Positions 1-8,108 of a stretch of DNA of 64,000 nucleotides are shown one piece after another. Within the stretch, counting starts at the first letter, position 1. Every line of letters starts with the position of its first letter. The stretch lies in the NCBI RefSeq assembly GCF_004011505.1, contig NZ_SAUN01000001.1:3534001-3598000 (forward strand), written 5' to 3'. A model generated the notes under the pieces. It made no database searches, had not been told where the DNA came from, and was given only the letters and a program-made list of their open reading frames with translations. The DNA is from Nonomuraea polychroma (GTDB taxonomy: Bacteria; Actinomycetota; Actinomycetes; Streptosporangiales; Streptosporangiaceae). Made by a program: the position numbers and the translations under genes.

Positions 1-1003
1 CCAGCGCCCCGCAGGCCGAACAGAGCTTGGAGGAGGGGAAGAACCTGCCGATCTTCACGAACGTCCGGCCGTACAGCTTCGCCTTGTACTCCACCATGCC
101 GATGAACGACGCCCAGCCCGAATCGTGCACACTCTTGGCCAGCCCGGTTCGTGCCAGTCCCTTGCCCGCCAGATCCTCCACATAGATCGCTTGGTTTTCG
201 CGGATCAGCTTCGTGGACAACTGGTGGTGGAACTCGCGGCGCGCGTCGGCGACCTTGGCATGCCGGCCGGCGACCCTCACCCGGGCCTTGGCCCGATTCT
301 TGCTGCCTCTCTCCTTACGTGACAGGGCTTTGTGTGCCCGCTTGAGTTTCTTCTCCGCTCGGCGCAGGAACCGCGGGCTGTCGATCTTCCGTCCGCCCGA
401 CAGCACCGCGAAATGCGTCAGGCCGAGGTCGATCCCGGTCTCGGCCTCGGCCGCAGGCAAGGGGGTTTCGGCGGCTTCGACCACGAACGAGGCGAAATAC
501 CTCCCGGCGGCATCCTTGACCACGGTGACGGAAGAGGGCTCGGACGGCAAGCGCCGTGACCAGCGCACCGCCACATCGCCGATCTTCGGCAGCCGCAACT
601 TGCCGACCGCGGTGATGGCGAAACGGGCGTTGCGCGTGAAGCGGATCGCCTGCCGGTTGTCCTTGCGGGACCGCAAACGCGGCGGCCCCAGCTTGGGCCC
701 CTTGCGGGTCCCGGCCAGGGAGGCGAAGAAGTTCCGGAACGCCACGCACGCGTCGGCCGGCGCCTGCTGGAGCACCACCGCCGACACCTCGCCCAGCCAG
801 GAGCGTTCCGGTGTCTGCTTCGCCTGGATGATCACCAGGCGGGACAGTTCCGCGTCGGTGATGAACGGCAAGCCCTGCTGGCGGGCGTGGTTACGCAGTG
901 CGACCGCGTCGTTGAACACCACCCGGGCGCACCCGAACGCCCGCGCGAGCGCGATGCGCTGGCCGGGGGTCGGGTCAATGCGGAAGGCGTACCGCAACTG
1001 CAC
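1..1003 (-). CDS. tnpB: TnpB, RNA-guided nuclease of an IS200/IS605 element (3' end cut by the window)
   Basis: A frame with no stop runs 334 codons from GTG at 1003 to the window edge. An in-frame TAG lies just upstream, so GTG (start VQLRYAFRIDPTP) is the only reasonable start. RuvC-like signatures are readable: GIDLGLTHF carries the first acidic residue and YVEDLAGKGL the catalytic Glu. The first Cys pair of the zinc ribbon (CSACG) sits at the edge, so roughly the last 40-60 residues, including the final catalytic Asp, are missing here. TnpB proteins are omega-RNA-guided DNA endonucleases. It is divergent from the adjacent tnpA with 23 bp between starts. Its reading frame is intact while tnpA is destroyed. 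Confidence 0.93.
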   Translation of the reverse strand, partial: MQLRYAFRIDPTPGQRIALARAFGCARVVFNDAVALRNHARQQGLPFITDAELSRLVIIQAKQTPERSWLGEVSAVVLQQAPADACVAFRNFFASLAGTRKGPKLGPPRLRSRKDNRQAIRFTRNARFAITAVGKLRLPKIGDVAVRWSRRLPSEPSSVTVVKDAAGRYFASFVVEAAETPLPAAEAETGIDLGLTHFAVLSGGRKIDSPRFLRRAEKKLKRAHKALSRKERGSKNRAKARVRVAGRHAKVADARREFHHQLSTKLIRENQAIYVEDLAGKGLARTGLAKSVHDSGWASFIGMVEYKAKLYGRTFVKIGRFFPSSKLCSACGAL

Positions 1004-1026
1004 ACGATCATCCTACGGTTCGGGTC

Positions 1027-1445
1027 ATGGCCGAGTACGGCGATATCAGGACCGGCAGACATGGCGTTTTCGTGCTGCACACACATGTGGTTTTCGTGAC
1101 GAAGTTCCGGCATCGGCCTTTCACCGGCGAACACCTGACCCGGCTGCAAGAGATCACGAGATCCGTGTGCGCCGACTTCGAAAACCGAGCTACGCCAGTT
1201 CAACGGCGAAGACAACCACGTCCACCCGCTGGTCAACTTGCCACCCAAGGTGGCCCCTGTCCAAGCTGGTCAACTGCCTCAAGGGCGTGTCCTCGCGCCG
1301 GATGCGTCAGGAGTTCCCGAACTGGCCCGCCGCTACTACCGGGCGAACAAGCTGTGATCGGGCTCCTACTTCGCCGGATCGGTAGACGGCGCTTCGATGA
1401 GTGTTCTGCGCCAGTACATCGAGGAGCAAAACCGGCCCCGTCTGA
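1027..1445 (+). pseudogene. tnpA: IS200-type TnpA (Y1 HUH transposase), multiply broken
   Basis: The N-terminus (MAEYGDIRTGRHGVFVLH) and later blocks (FNGEDNHVHPLVNLPPK, SSRRMRQEF, SVLRQYIEEQNRP) are those of the small IS200/IS605 tyrosine transposase, but they lie in different frames. Shifts occur near 1190, 1255 and 1320. The expected Trp in the KLW-SGSYFAG block is a TGA at about 1358. With at least four lesions the protein cannot be made, so the element cannot move on its own. The HUH motif itself reads H-V-H (DNHVHPL). It is arranged head to head with tnpB as in IS605-type elements. Confidence 0.88.
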
Positions 1446-1635
1446 GCTGGGTGGACGCCGTTTCTCCTGGCGGCGAAACGGCTGTTCCTGCCCCGCTACG
1501 CGGGCTGGTCGGCTTCCCCCGGCCTGGAGGCCGGAGCACTGCCGACGATTCCGGTAGCCGCGTCCGCCGAGACGGCTTTGTCACACCTGTCGGATAGAGT
1601 GCGGTCCGCCATGACCCAGCCCCCGGGCCGGCGCA

Positions 1636-1716
1636 CGCGAACAGGCCACGGGCTGGGAGGAGCGCGACCGGACCCTCGACACGGTGCTCGACGAGCTCAA
1701 GGAAAAGGGGATTCTC
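1636..1716 (+). pseudogene. possible 3' remnant of an SRPBCC/AHSA1-type gene
   Basis: Just ahead of the next gene, the frame reads EQATGWEERDRTLDTVLDEL then KEKG. This resembles the C-terminal helix of AHSA1/SRPBCC proteins, which often precede TIGR03086 genes. A one-base shift would end it at the TGA overlapping the next gene. I infer that IS insertion to the left removed its 5' part. No start codon or full domain is visible. It could instead be an in-frame N-terminal extension of the following protein. Confidence 0.3.
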
Positions 1717-2313
1717 GTGACGAGTGAGATCGCCGGCCGCTACCGGCGCCGGGCCGACGCCTTCGAGCGCAAGGTCGCGGCCGTACGCCCGGACCAGTGG
1801 TCGCATCCGTCCCCATGCGCGCAGTGGACCGCCAGGGACGTGGTCCGGCACATCGTCGACATGCACGCGGCGATGCTGCGGCCCCTGGGCCGCTCGCTCA
1901 GCCCGGCGCCGACGGTCGACGACGACCCGGTGGCGGCCTTCCGCGCCGCCCGCGCCGACGTGGGGGCGATCCTGGGCGATCCCGTCCTCGCCGCCCTGCC
2001 CTGCGACACGCCCACCGGACCGATGACGGCCGAGCAGCACATCGACCAGGTCGTCAGCGACGATCTTCCGCTGCACGGGTGGGACCTGGCTCGCGCGACG
2101 TCGCAGGACGACACGATGGATGCCGACGACGTCGAACGCGCCTGGGCGGCCATGAAGGCGCTGCCTGCCGAATTCATGGACAAGCTCCGCACGCCGGGCG
2201 CGTTCGGGCCGGGCATCGAGGTGTTCGGCCCGCAGGTGCAGATCGAGGACAACGCCTCCCCGCAGGACAAACTGCTCGCCTTCGTCGGACGCGACCCACG
2301 GTGGCGGCCGTGA
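1717..2313 (+). CDS. TIGR03086 / DinB-like metal-binding family protein
   Basis: The product is about 198 residues and starts VTSEIAGRYRRRADAFE at GTG 1717, preceded by a purine-rich AAGGAAAAGGGG at 6 nt. SPCAQWTARDVVRHIVDMH is the family's N-terminal signature, whose His residues correspond to the metal-ligand helix of mycothiol-dependent maleylpyruvate isomerase-like (DinB-fold) proteins. HGWDLARAT supplies another conserved His. Members are cytoplasmic and mostly uncharacterised; a mycothiol link is plausible but unproven. An in-frame GTG at 1684 lies within the apparent remnant of the upstream gene and lacks a better ribosome site. Confidence 0.8.
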   Translation: MTSEIAGRYRRRADAFERKVAAVRPDQWSHPSPCAQWTARDVVRHIVDMHAAMLRPLGRSLSPAPTVDDDPVAAFRAARADVGAILGDPVLAALPCDTPTGPMTAEQHIDQVVSDDLPLHGWDLARATSQDDTMDADDVERAWAAMKALPAEFMDKLRTPGAFGPGIEVFGPQVQIEDNASPQDKLLAFVGRDPRWRP

Positions 2314-2468
2314 CGATCGCGACACCGTCGGAACGCGCGGGCCATCCTCCTGCCCGATAGCGCGGGATGGGGCCGGAAACCCGGCCCTCTGAGCCATGCA
2401 CGCCATCCGAAGGGGCGTTCTGCTGATATTGAGCGGTGTCGCCGATCGTCGTTCCGCGACACTGTCTC

Positions 2469-2862
2469 ATGAGCGAGCAGTCCCCCTACGGCTGGTGCGT
2501 GGTGGCCAATGTCGCCGAGGAGATCCCCTACGGTGAAGGCGGCAGGCGGACCAGGCGCGGGCTCAGGCATTTCTCCGCCGGCGCCAAGGTGTGGGTGCTG
2601 CTGCCGCAGTGGGGTGATGGCTGGGAGCAGGTGATCGTGGTGGGGCGGCACCGCGCGGCCCCCGCGGCTGGTACGGCTGGTGGTGCCGCTGCGGCATTTG
2701 CGCGATTTCCGCGTCCGCGGCGTGTACAGCCCCGCCGTGTGGCGCGCACTGTCGCGGCCGTGGAAACCACGCGGCGGGCACCCGATCGGATTGTGGGCGT
2801 CCCAGGAAGAGGCCGAGGCGGCCGTGGCGGCCCTCCAGGTCAGGTTCGTCGACATCCCGTGA
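2469..2862 (+). pseudogene. hypothetical protein, frameshifted
   Basis: ATG 2469 opens a frame (MSEQSPYGWCVVANVAEEI...GAKVWVLLPQWGDGWEQVIVVGRHR) that loses sense near 2655. Sense resumes in the +1 frame as LVRLVVPLRHLRDF, then SPAVWRALSRPWK, then WASQEEAEAAVAAL, ending at TGA 2862. The shift falls at a run of five C (GCGGCCCCCGCGG), a typical slippage or sequencing-error site. Joined, the product would be about 130 residues. I do not recognise a named domain, and function is unknown. It could be a real gene if the indel is an assembly error. Confidence 0.6.
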
Positions 2863-2987
2863 CGCCAGGAGCCGGCCGCGGTTTGGACAGCGCTCAGGCA
2901 TGTCGGTGAGAGTAGCGGCGCCCAGCGGGACGGAGCGATCAGAAATCGAGAAGCGCGGGTCACCGAGCCGCACTTAGCGTGACACCT

Positions 2988-3473
2988 ATGGCTTCCATCG
3001 AATTCGTCACCCTCGAGGTGGCCGACCCCACGGCGGCCAGCCGCTTCTACACCACTGCCTTCGGTTCGGACATTTGGGTACGCCTGCAGGCCTCGGCGGC
3101 ACCCACGACTGGCTTCCGCGGGTTCACGCTGTCGCTCATCGTGTCCCAGCCGGCCACCGTCAACGGCCTCATGGGTGCCGCACTCGACGCCGGCGCCACG
3201 CCGTTGAAGCCGGCCGCGAAGTCGCTATGGGGCTACGGCGGTGTCGTACAAGCCCCGGACGGGACGATCTGGACGGTCGCGTCCTCGGGGAAGAAGGACA
3301 CCGGCCCGGCCACCCGGCAGATCGACGAGATCGTGCTCCAACTAGGAGTCGCGGACGTGGCCGCGAGCAAGCGGTTCTACGTTGACCGCGGCTTCGCCGT
3401 GACGAAGAGCTATGGCCGCAGATACGTCGAGTTCGCCACTTCGTCGAGTCCCGTCAAACTGTCGCTCTACAAG
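2988..3473 (+). pseudogene. VOC (glyoxalase-fold) protein, 5' portion interrupted by a transposon
   Basis: ATG 2988 begins MASIEFVTLEVADPTAASRF, a VOC-superfamily start, with two betaalphabetabetabeta modules (second module from IDEIVLQLGVADVAASKRFY). The frame runs into transposon sequence after ...VKLSLYK and hits a chance stop at 3485. The missing C-terminus (SRALAKVAGVAPDGTGSHR...) is found at 28073-28219 in the correct frame. The intact ancestor was therefore about 211 residues, a normal length for a two-module VOC protein. A GTG nine bases upstream is an alternative start. Confidence 0.9.
3466..3473 (+). repeat. left target-site repeat of the outer transposon
   Basis: TCTACAAG lies immediately left of the terminal inverted repeat. 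The same eight bases lie immediately right of the opposite end (28065-28072). Collapsing the two copies restores the VOC reading frame. Tn3-family elements normally give 5-bp duplications, so 8 bp is unusual, or part of the match is coincidental. Confidence 0.75.
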
Positions 3474-3640
3474 GGGTGCCGGTAAGAAACGTGTCATGAG
3501 CCCCAAACGGCGGCATCGGCCCTGCTCAACAGCACGTGATTGTTGTCTGGGCGGGTGTCGGCGATCGTCGTCAGAAGTGCGGGCAGGGGCGTTGATTCTC
3601 GGTCCGAGGGCTGTCGCTGTCTTGCCGGTATTGCTGTAGA
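3474..3640 (+). repeat. left terminal segment of the outer transposon, copy 1 (167 bp)
   Basis: These 167 bases recur at 12806-12972 in the same orientation with a single mismatch (CGGCATCGG against CGGCGTCGG). The first 38 bases are the terminal inverted repeat. No gene lies between here and the inner transposon end at 3650. Confidence 0.9.
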
Positions 3641-3849
3641 GGCCTCCGAGGAGGATCGGACCGGATTTTGGCGCTAGTAAGTCGATCTTGACGACGATTC
3701 GGTGACGACGGCTGTTTGCCCTGGCTGAGCGCCCTAGCGTGCCTGCTCATGCCTCAGGTGAGGCATACGGAGGGCAGGGCCGGAGTGTGCCGATGGGCCA
3801 CGCCTGCCTCCTGAATCCCGGTTGGCGGTCCGGCCCGCCGAGGCCGCGT

Positions 3850-4785
3850 TCAGAGCGGGATTGCCCAGTCCGGCGCCCAGGTCCCGGCGGCGCCGTGGCC
3901 GGCCGCCGTGGCGGCGAGGTGGGCGCGGAGGGTGGCCAGCGCGGGGTGGGGGTTGTCGCGGTGCCACAGGAGCGAGTGCGGGTAGACCGGCGTGGGGCCG
4001 ATGACCGGGATGCGGCGCAGGCCGTGGCCGGCGGGCCAGACGAGGCGGGTCTGCGCGCCCATGAAGGTGGCCAGGGCCGGGGTGTCGGCGATGGTGTCGA
4101 GGAGCGCGTCGGAGCCGAAGTTGGGGCCGGTCGCCTCGATGGTCAGGCCGAACTCGGCGACGAGGTCGTCGTAGTAGGCGGCCCATTCGGTTCCGGGGAC
4201 GAGGCCGGGCATCCAGATCCGGTGCCCGGCGAGCTGGGTCAGGGTCACCGAACGGGCGGACGCCAGCGCGTGAGCGGGGCCGGTGAGGAGTTGGAGAGGC
4301 TCGTCGAGCACCCGGACTGACTCAATGTCCTCGGGAAGGGGCCGGCCGGGCATGGCGACGGCGCGGAAGGACGCGTCGATCGCACCGGACCGAATGGCGG
4401 CGAGGGCCGTCTCGATGTCGAACAGCATCACCACGTCGAGGTCGATCTCGGGGTACGCGCGGTGGAAGCCGCGCATCAGGCCCGACGCCGCGCTGCGCGA
4501 GGTGATCATGTCGACGCGCAGCGGACGGCGGCCGGTGCGCACGGACGCGACCGCGCGCTCAGCGACGCGCAGCAACTCGCGGGCGTGGGGCAGGAACGCC
4601 TGCCCGTCGATGGTGAGCTCGGCGCCGCGCGGCGTGCGAGTGAACAGTCGCACGCCGAGGGTGCGCTCCAGCGCGGCGATGCGCTTGGAGACGGCCTGCT
4701 GGGTAACCGCCAGGTCGGCGGCGGCCTCCTGGAACTGCCCCGCGTCGGCGGCGGCGACGAAGGTCCGTATGGTGTCGAGGTCCAT
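3850..4785 (-). CDS. LysR-family transcriptional regulator
   Basis: The protein has 311 residues. It starts MDLDTIRTFVAAADAGQFQEAAADLAVTQQ (first 20 residues MDLDTIRTFVAAADAGQFQE), a classic LysR winged-helix N-terminus, followed by VSKRIAALERTLGVRLFTRT and a substrate-binding domain. It is divergent from the MFS gene at 4921. The 135-bp gap holds an ACAAC-N5-GTTGT repeat, a likely autoregulatory and activation site. The effector is unknown; control of the exporter and the isochorismatase-like gene is inferred from position. It is cargo of the inner transposon. Confidence 0.92.
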   Translation of the reverse strand: MDLDTIRTFVAAADAGQFQEAAADLAVTQQAVSKRIAALERTLGVRLFTRTPRGAELTIDGQAFLPHARELLRVAERAVASVRTGRRPLRVDMITSRSAASGLMRGFHRAYPEIDLDVVMLFDIETALAAIRSGAIDASFRAVAMPGRPLPEDIESVRVLDEPLQLLTGPAHALASARSVTLTQLAGHRIWMPGLVPGTEWAAYYDDLVAEFGLTIEATGPNFGSDALLDTIADTPALATFMGAQTRLVWPAGHGLRRIPVIGPTPVYPHSLLWHRDNPHPALATLRAHLAATAAGHGAAGTWAPDWAIPL

Positions 4786-4804
4786 GCGGACACACCCTAC
4801 GGAT

Positions 4805-4819
4805 ACAACCGTTCGTTGT
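4805..4819. promoter_or_regulatory. putative LysR-type operator
   Basis: ACAAC-CGTTC-GTTGT is a perfect 5-bp dyad with a 5-bp spacer, 19 bp upstream of the LysR start in the divergent intergenic region. This fits the T-N11-A LysR-box style. Confidence 0.5.
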
Positions 4820-4920
4820 GGCTAACGGCCCCGCAGTTGTTTGATGCCCTGGTACGGCGCGCGCTTTGATGCTTGCGATCGCAAATCGGTTGTGCGAGTG
4901 AGTGGCGAGGAGCGTTGGGC

Positions 4921-6165
4921 ATGCGGAGAGGGCACCGGTTGGGGCGGCAGTTCGGGTGGCTCTGGGCAGCGTACGGCACCAGCGCGCTCGGCACGTGGCT
5001 CGCCTTCGGCGCGTTCCCGCTGATCGCGATTCAGGTGCTGCACGCCGGGCCGGCGCAGGTCGCGGCGTTGTCCTCCGTGGGGGCTCTGGCGGGCGCGGCC
5101 GTGGCGGTGCCGCTGGGCCCGTGGGTGGAGTTCCGCCGCAAGCGGCCAGTGCTGATCGGGATGGACCTGGTGCGGTTCGCGGCGCTGCTGACGATCCCCG
5201 CCGCGTTCGCGCTCGGCGTGTTGTCCTTCGTTCAGCTCCTGCTGGTCTCGGTCGTCGTGGCGGCCGCCGACATCACCTTCCGCGCCGCCTCGGGTGCGTA
5301 CCTGAAGACGCTGCTGCCGGCCGAGCACCTGCTCGTCGCCAACGCCCGATTCGAGTCCACCACCTGGACCATCACCATCATCGGACCGCCGCTGGGCGGC
5401 GCCGCAATCGGGCTCCTCGGTCCGGTGGCCACGGTGGTGGCCGACGCGGTCAGCTACCTGCTCTCGGCCCTGGGCATCCGCGCGGCGGGCGGCCAGGAGC
5501 CGCGGCCCGAACGCCGGCCGGCCGCGCGCATGCGGGCCGGGGACCTGCTCGACGGCTGGCGGTACATCCTCGCCGACGCGACGCTGCGTCCGCTGTTCTT
5601 CAACACCGCCCTGTTCAACGGCCTGGTGATGGCCACCGACGCGCTGCTGGCCGTCCTGATGCTCGGCCAGCTCGGGTTCACACCGTGGCAGTACGGCCTC
5701 GCCTTAGCCGCGCCCGCGATCGGCGGGCTGTTCGGTGCGCGGCTGGCCCGACCGCTCGTCACCCGGTTCGGGCAGCACCGGGTCCTGGTCGTGGCCGGGA
5801 CGCTGCGCGCGATCTGGCTCGTCGGGCTGACCCTCGTGGGGCCGCGGACCGGAGGGCTGCTGCTGGTGATGGGCGTCCAGCTCGGGCTGATCTTCTGCTG
5901 CGGGCTCTTCAACCCCGTCTGCGCCACCTACCGTCTCGAGCGCACCGCGCCCGACCGGATCACCCGCACGCTGTCCGCCTGGACGGTGACGACCAAGGCC
6001 TCGACCGCGCTCCGGACGGCCGCATGGGGCGTGCTCGGCGGCCTGCTCGGCCCGCGAACGGCCATCGGCCTGGCCGGCGTGCTCCTGCTGACGACTCCGC
6101 TCCTGCTCCCCCGACGCGCCGCGGCGCCCCTCGCCGAGCCGGACCCAGCACCGAGCCGCGCCTGA
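4921..6165 (+). CDS. MFS transporter (drug-exporter type)
   Basis: About 414 residues from ATG 4921, with GCGAGGAGCG about 8 nt upstream. There are repeated hydrophobic helices and the loop VEFRRKRPVLIGMDLVRF between helices 2 and 3, as in MFS exporters of the enterobactin-exporter/macrolide-efflux (MefA-like) type. It is an inner-membrane protein. It is divergent from LysR and followed after 151 bp by the isochorismatase-like gene, so it is probably in the LysR regulon. An upstream in-frame ATG at 4873 has no comparable ribosome site. The substrate cannot be told from sequence. Confidence 0.88.
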   Translation: MRRGHRLGRQFGWLWAAYGTSALGTWLAFGAFPLIAIQVLHAGPAQVAALSSVGALAGAAVAVPLGPWVEFRRKRPVLIGMDLVRFAALLTIPAAFALGVLSFVQLLLVSVVVAAADITFRAASGAYLKTLLPAEHLLVANARFESTTWTITIIGPPLGGAAIGLLGPVATVVADAVSYLLSALGIRAAGGQEPRPERRPAARMRAGDLLDGWRYILADATLRPLFFNTALFNGLVMATDALLAVLMLGQLGFTPWQYGLALAAPAIGGLFGARLARPLVTRFGQHRVLVVAGTLRAIWLVGLTLVGPRTGGLLLVMGVQLGLIFCCGLFNPVCATYRLERTAPDRITRTLSAWTVTTKASTALRTAAWGVLGGLLGPRTAIGLAGVLLLTTPLLLPRRAAAPLAEPDPAPSRA

Positions 6166-6316
6166 CAACCCCCTCTTCGGAGCGGTTCGCCCCTCCGCGC
6201 ACAGCTCGGAGACGGCCTCCACCGTCACCCAGCGGCACCTCACGACTCACGCCCAACATGCAGGCCCCGGGACGTGATCTCGCGTGTCAGGGCGCCCTCA
6301 TCACCCAAGGAGAGAA

Positions 6317-6949
6317 ATGACCTTCACGACCCCGGCGCTGGACCCCCGGACGGCAGCGCTGCTCGTCTTGGATTACCAGCAGGGAATCCTGGCCTCGCTC
6401 CCCGGTCTGGCCAACCCGGACGCGCTGCTGTCACGGGTGGCCGGCGCCATCGCCGACATGCGAGCCCACGGCGCCACCATCGCCTACGTGCGAGTCGGAT
6501 TCACCGAAGCCGACTGGGCGGCGATCCCGCCGGCCAACAAGACATTCTCCTTCATCGGCCAGCAGCACCTCATGCACCACGAGGAACCTGACACCGCCTT
6601 CCACCATCAACTCGCTCCCGAGCCCGGCGACATCACCGTCCGCAAGACCCGCTACGGCGCCCTGTCCACCACAGACCTCGACCGGCAACTGCGGGATCGC
6701 GGAATCATCACCCTGGTCATCGCCGGCATCACCACCAGCGGTGTCGTACTGTCCACCGTCACCGACGCCGCCGACCGCGACTACCAGCTCTACGTCCTCT
6801 CCGACGGCGTCACCGACCCGGATCCACAGGCCCACCAGAACCTGATGACCAGCATTTTCCCGAGGCTGGCCCACATCATCGACACCGCCGAACTGCGCTC
6901 CCTCCTGCACGAGAGCCATCCCGATCGGGCAAAGAGCGGCACGGCATAA
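6317..6949 (+). CDS. isochorismatase-superfamily protein lacking the nucleophile Cys
   Basis: 210 residues; ATG 6317 follows AAGGAGAG. LVLDYQ (Asp19) and the conserved Lys region (VRKTRYGAL) are present. The motif that normally reads G-x-x-T-D-x-C-V is AGITTSGVVLST, which puts Val143 where the catalytic Cys belongs. A sub-branch of this superfamily carries this change and its activity is uncertain; classical hydrolysis through Cys is not possible. It lies downstream of the MFS gene within the inner transposon and may help detoxify or bind the exporter's substrate (inference). Confidence 0.85.
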   Translation: MTFTTPALDPRTAALLVLDYQQGILASLPGLANPDALLSRVAGAIADMRAHGATIAYVRVGFTEADWAAIPPANKTFSFIGQQHLMHHEEPDTAFHHQLAPEPGDITVRKTRYGALSTTDLDRQLRDRGIITLVIAGITTSGVVLSTVTDAADRDYQLYVLSDGVTDPDPQAHQNLMTSIFPRLAHIIDTAELRSLLHESHPDRAKSGTA

Positions 6950-6985
6950 CCGCCAATGATGATCAGTTACCGTCAGGGGATCGCT

Positions 6986-7017
6986 GTCAGTGACCAGACT
7001 CGGTTCTGGCCACTGAC
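6986..7017 (+). terminator. strong hairpin after the isochorismatase-like gene
   Basis: GTCAGTG-A-CCAGA pairs with TCTGG-C-CACTGAC around a 6-nt loop, 36 bp after the stop. There is no U-run, as is common for actinomycete terminators. Confidence 0.6.
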
Positions 7018-7142
7018 GGATCATGTGGCCATCTCGTTCCCAGAGCATCCTTCCTGCGCGTGAGACCGTACTCGCAGAAATGAGGAGTTCTGACAGATCC
7101 CGACCCGCCACCCGGCAGTGTCCGATTTGTACCTGACCGTCA

Positions 7143-7199
7143 TTCTCACAACCTCTCGCAAAACCGTGTTCTCACAACAAGGCTCGCGGTAGGTTTTGC
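7143..7199. other. res-like recombination site of the inner transposon
   Basis: Directly upstream of the resolvase, TTCTCACAAC is repeated directly (7143-7152, 7169-7178), and GCAAAACC (7158-7165) faces GGTTTTGC (7192-7199). Paired subsites beside a resolvase start are the expected res arrangement; this is not otherwise proven. Confidence 0.5.
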
Positions 7200-7202
7200 A
7201 AC

Positions 7203-8088
7203 ATGAGCGATCTTGATGACCCGGCGGCCGCGGTTGAGGCGTTCGACTGTCCGACGTGCCAGGCATCGGCGGGCAGCGCCTGCCGGACCCCGGGGTGGGA
7301 AGGTTGCCCCGAAGTACCACACACCGCGCTTCATGCTGGTACCGCAACTGCGGGCCGAGCTGGAGGTGCGCACGCCCGTCGATCGCGGGCCGGGCCGGGC
7401 CTGGGCGGCGGGCCCGGCACGCGAGGCCGCTGTCGCCGGTGCTCGGGTCAGGCCGACCAGGGTCGGCTATGCCCGGTGCAGCACCGTGCAACAGGAACTG
7501 CAGAGCCAACTGGACGCCCTAGAGGCGGCGGGATGCGAGCCGATCTTCTCCGAGAAAATCAGCACGCGCGTGAAGGTGCGGCCGGAGTTCGCCAAGGCCA
7601 TGGACTACGCCCGCACGATCAAGACCGCTGTCCCGCACCAGCGGGTGATCTTCACGGTGCACGAGATGAAGCGCCTGGGCCGCGGCGCGGCCGAGCTGCT
7701 CACCATCGCCGAAGAGCTGCGCCGGGCCGACATCCAGCTGGAGCTGCTGACCGGCCCGTTGCAGGGGGTGTACGACCCGTCCGGGCACGGGGCCGCGCTG
7801 TTCGCGTTCTTCGCCGGGATGGCCGAGTCCGAACGCGAGTACATCCGGGAGAAGTCCCTCGAAGGCCAGGCCTCCGCGCGCGAGCGCGGCCGCCACGGCG
7901 GACGTCCCAAGGTGTTCGACGACGACATGGCGGCCTACGCCCGCAGTCTGCGTGCCCGGGGCGTGCCGGTGCCGGAGATCGCGGCCAAGCTGGTCATCCC
8001 CGCGGGCAAGAACAAGGGCCGGCACCCGTCGCTGGCCAGCGCCTATCGGATGCTGGCCGAGGATGCCGGTCCCGGTCTCGGCGCCTGA
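7203..8088 (+). pseudogene. serine recombinase (resolvase) of the inner transposon, frameshifted in the N-terminal zinc finger
   Basis: ATG 7203 gives MSDLDDPAAAVEAFDCPTCQ then SACRTPGWEG, a CxxC...C finger-like start. At 7290 a CCCCGGGG run shifts the frame. The rest (KVAPKYHTPRF...RVGYARCSTVQQELQSQLDA) continues in the +1 frame to 8088. The catalytic Ser is in GYARCST; MKRLGRGAAEL and the YDPSGHGAALFAFFAGMAE core and a C-terminal HTH follow. Removing one C restores colinearity with the paralogue at 13321-14274. It may still be made from an internal start without the finger, or the extra C may be a sequencing error. Confidence 0.85.
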
Positions 8089-8108
8089 CCGCCTGGCCAC
8101 GCCGGGGT

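Noticed and set aside
1446-1600. Possible left-end hairpin of the IS200/IS605 element
   Set aside because: Several GC-rich stems are possible but none is clearly the conserved subterminal hairpin, so no boundary was set.
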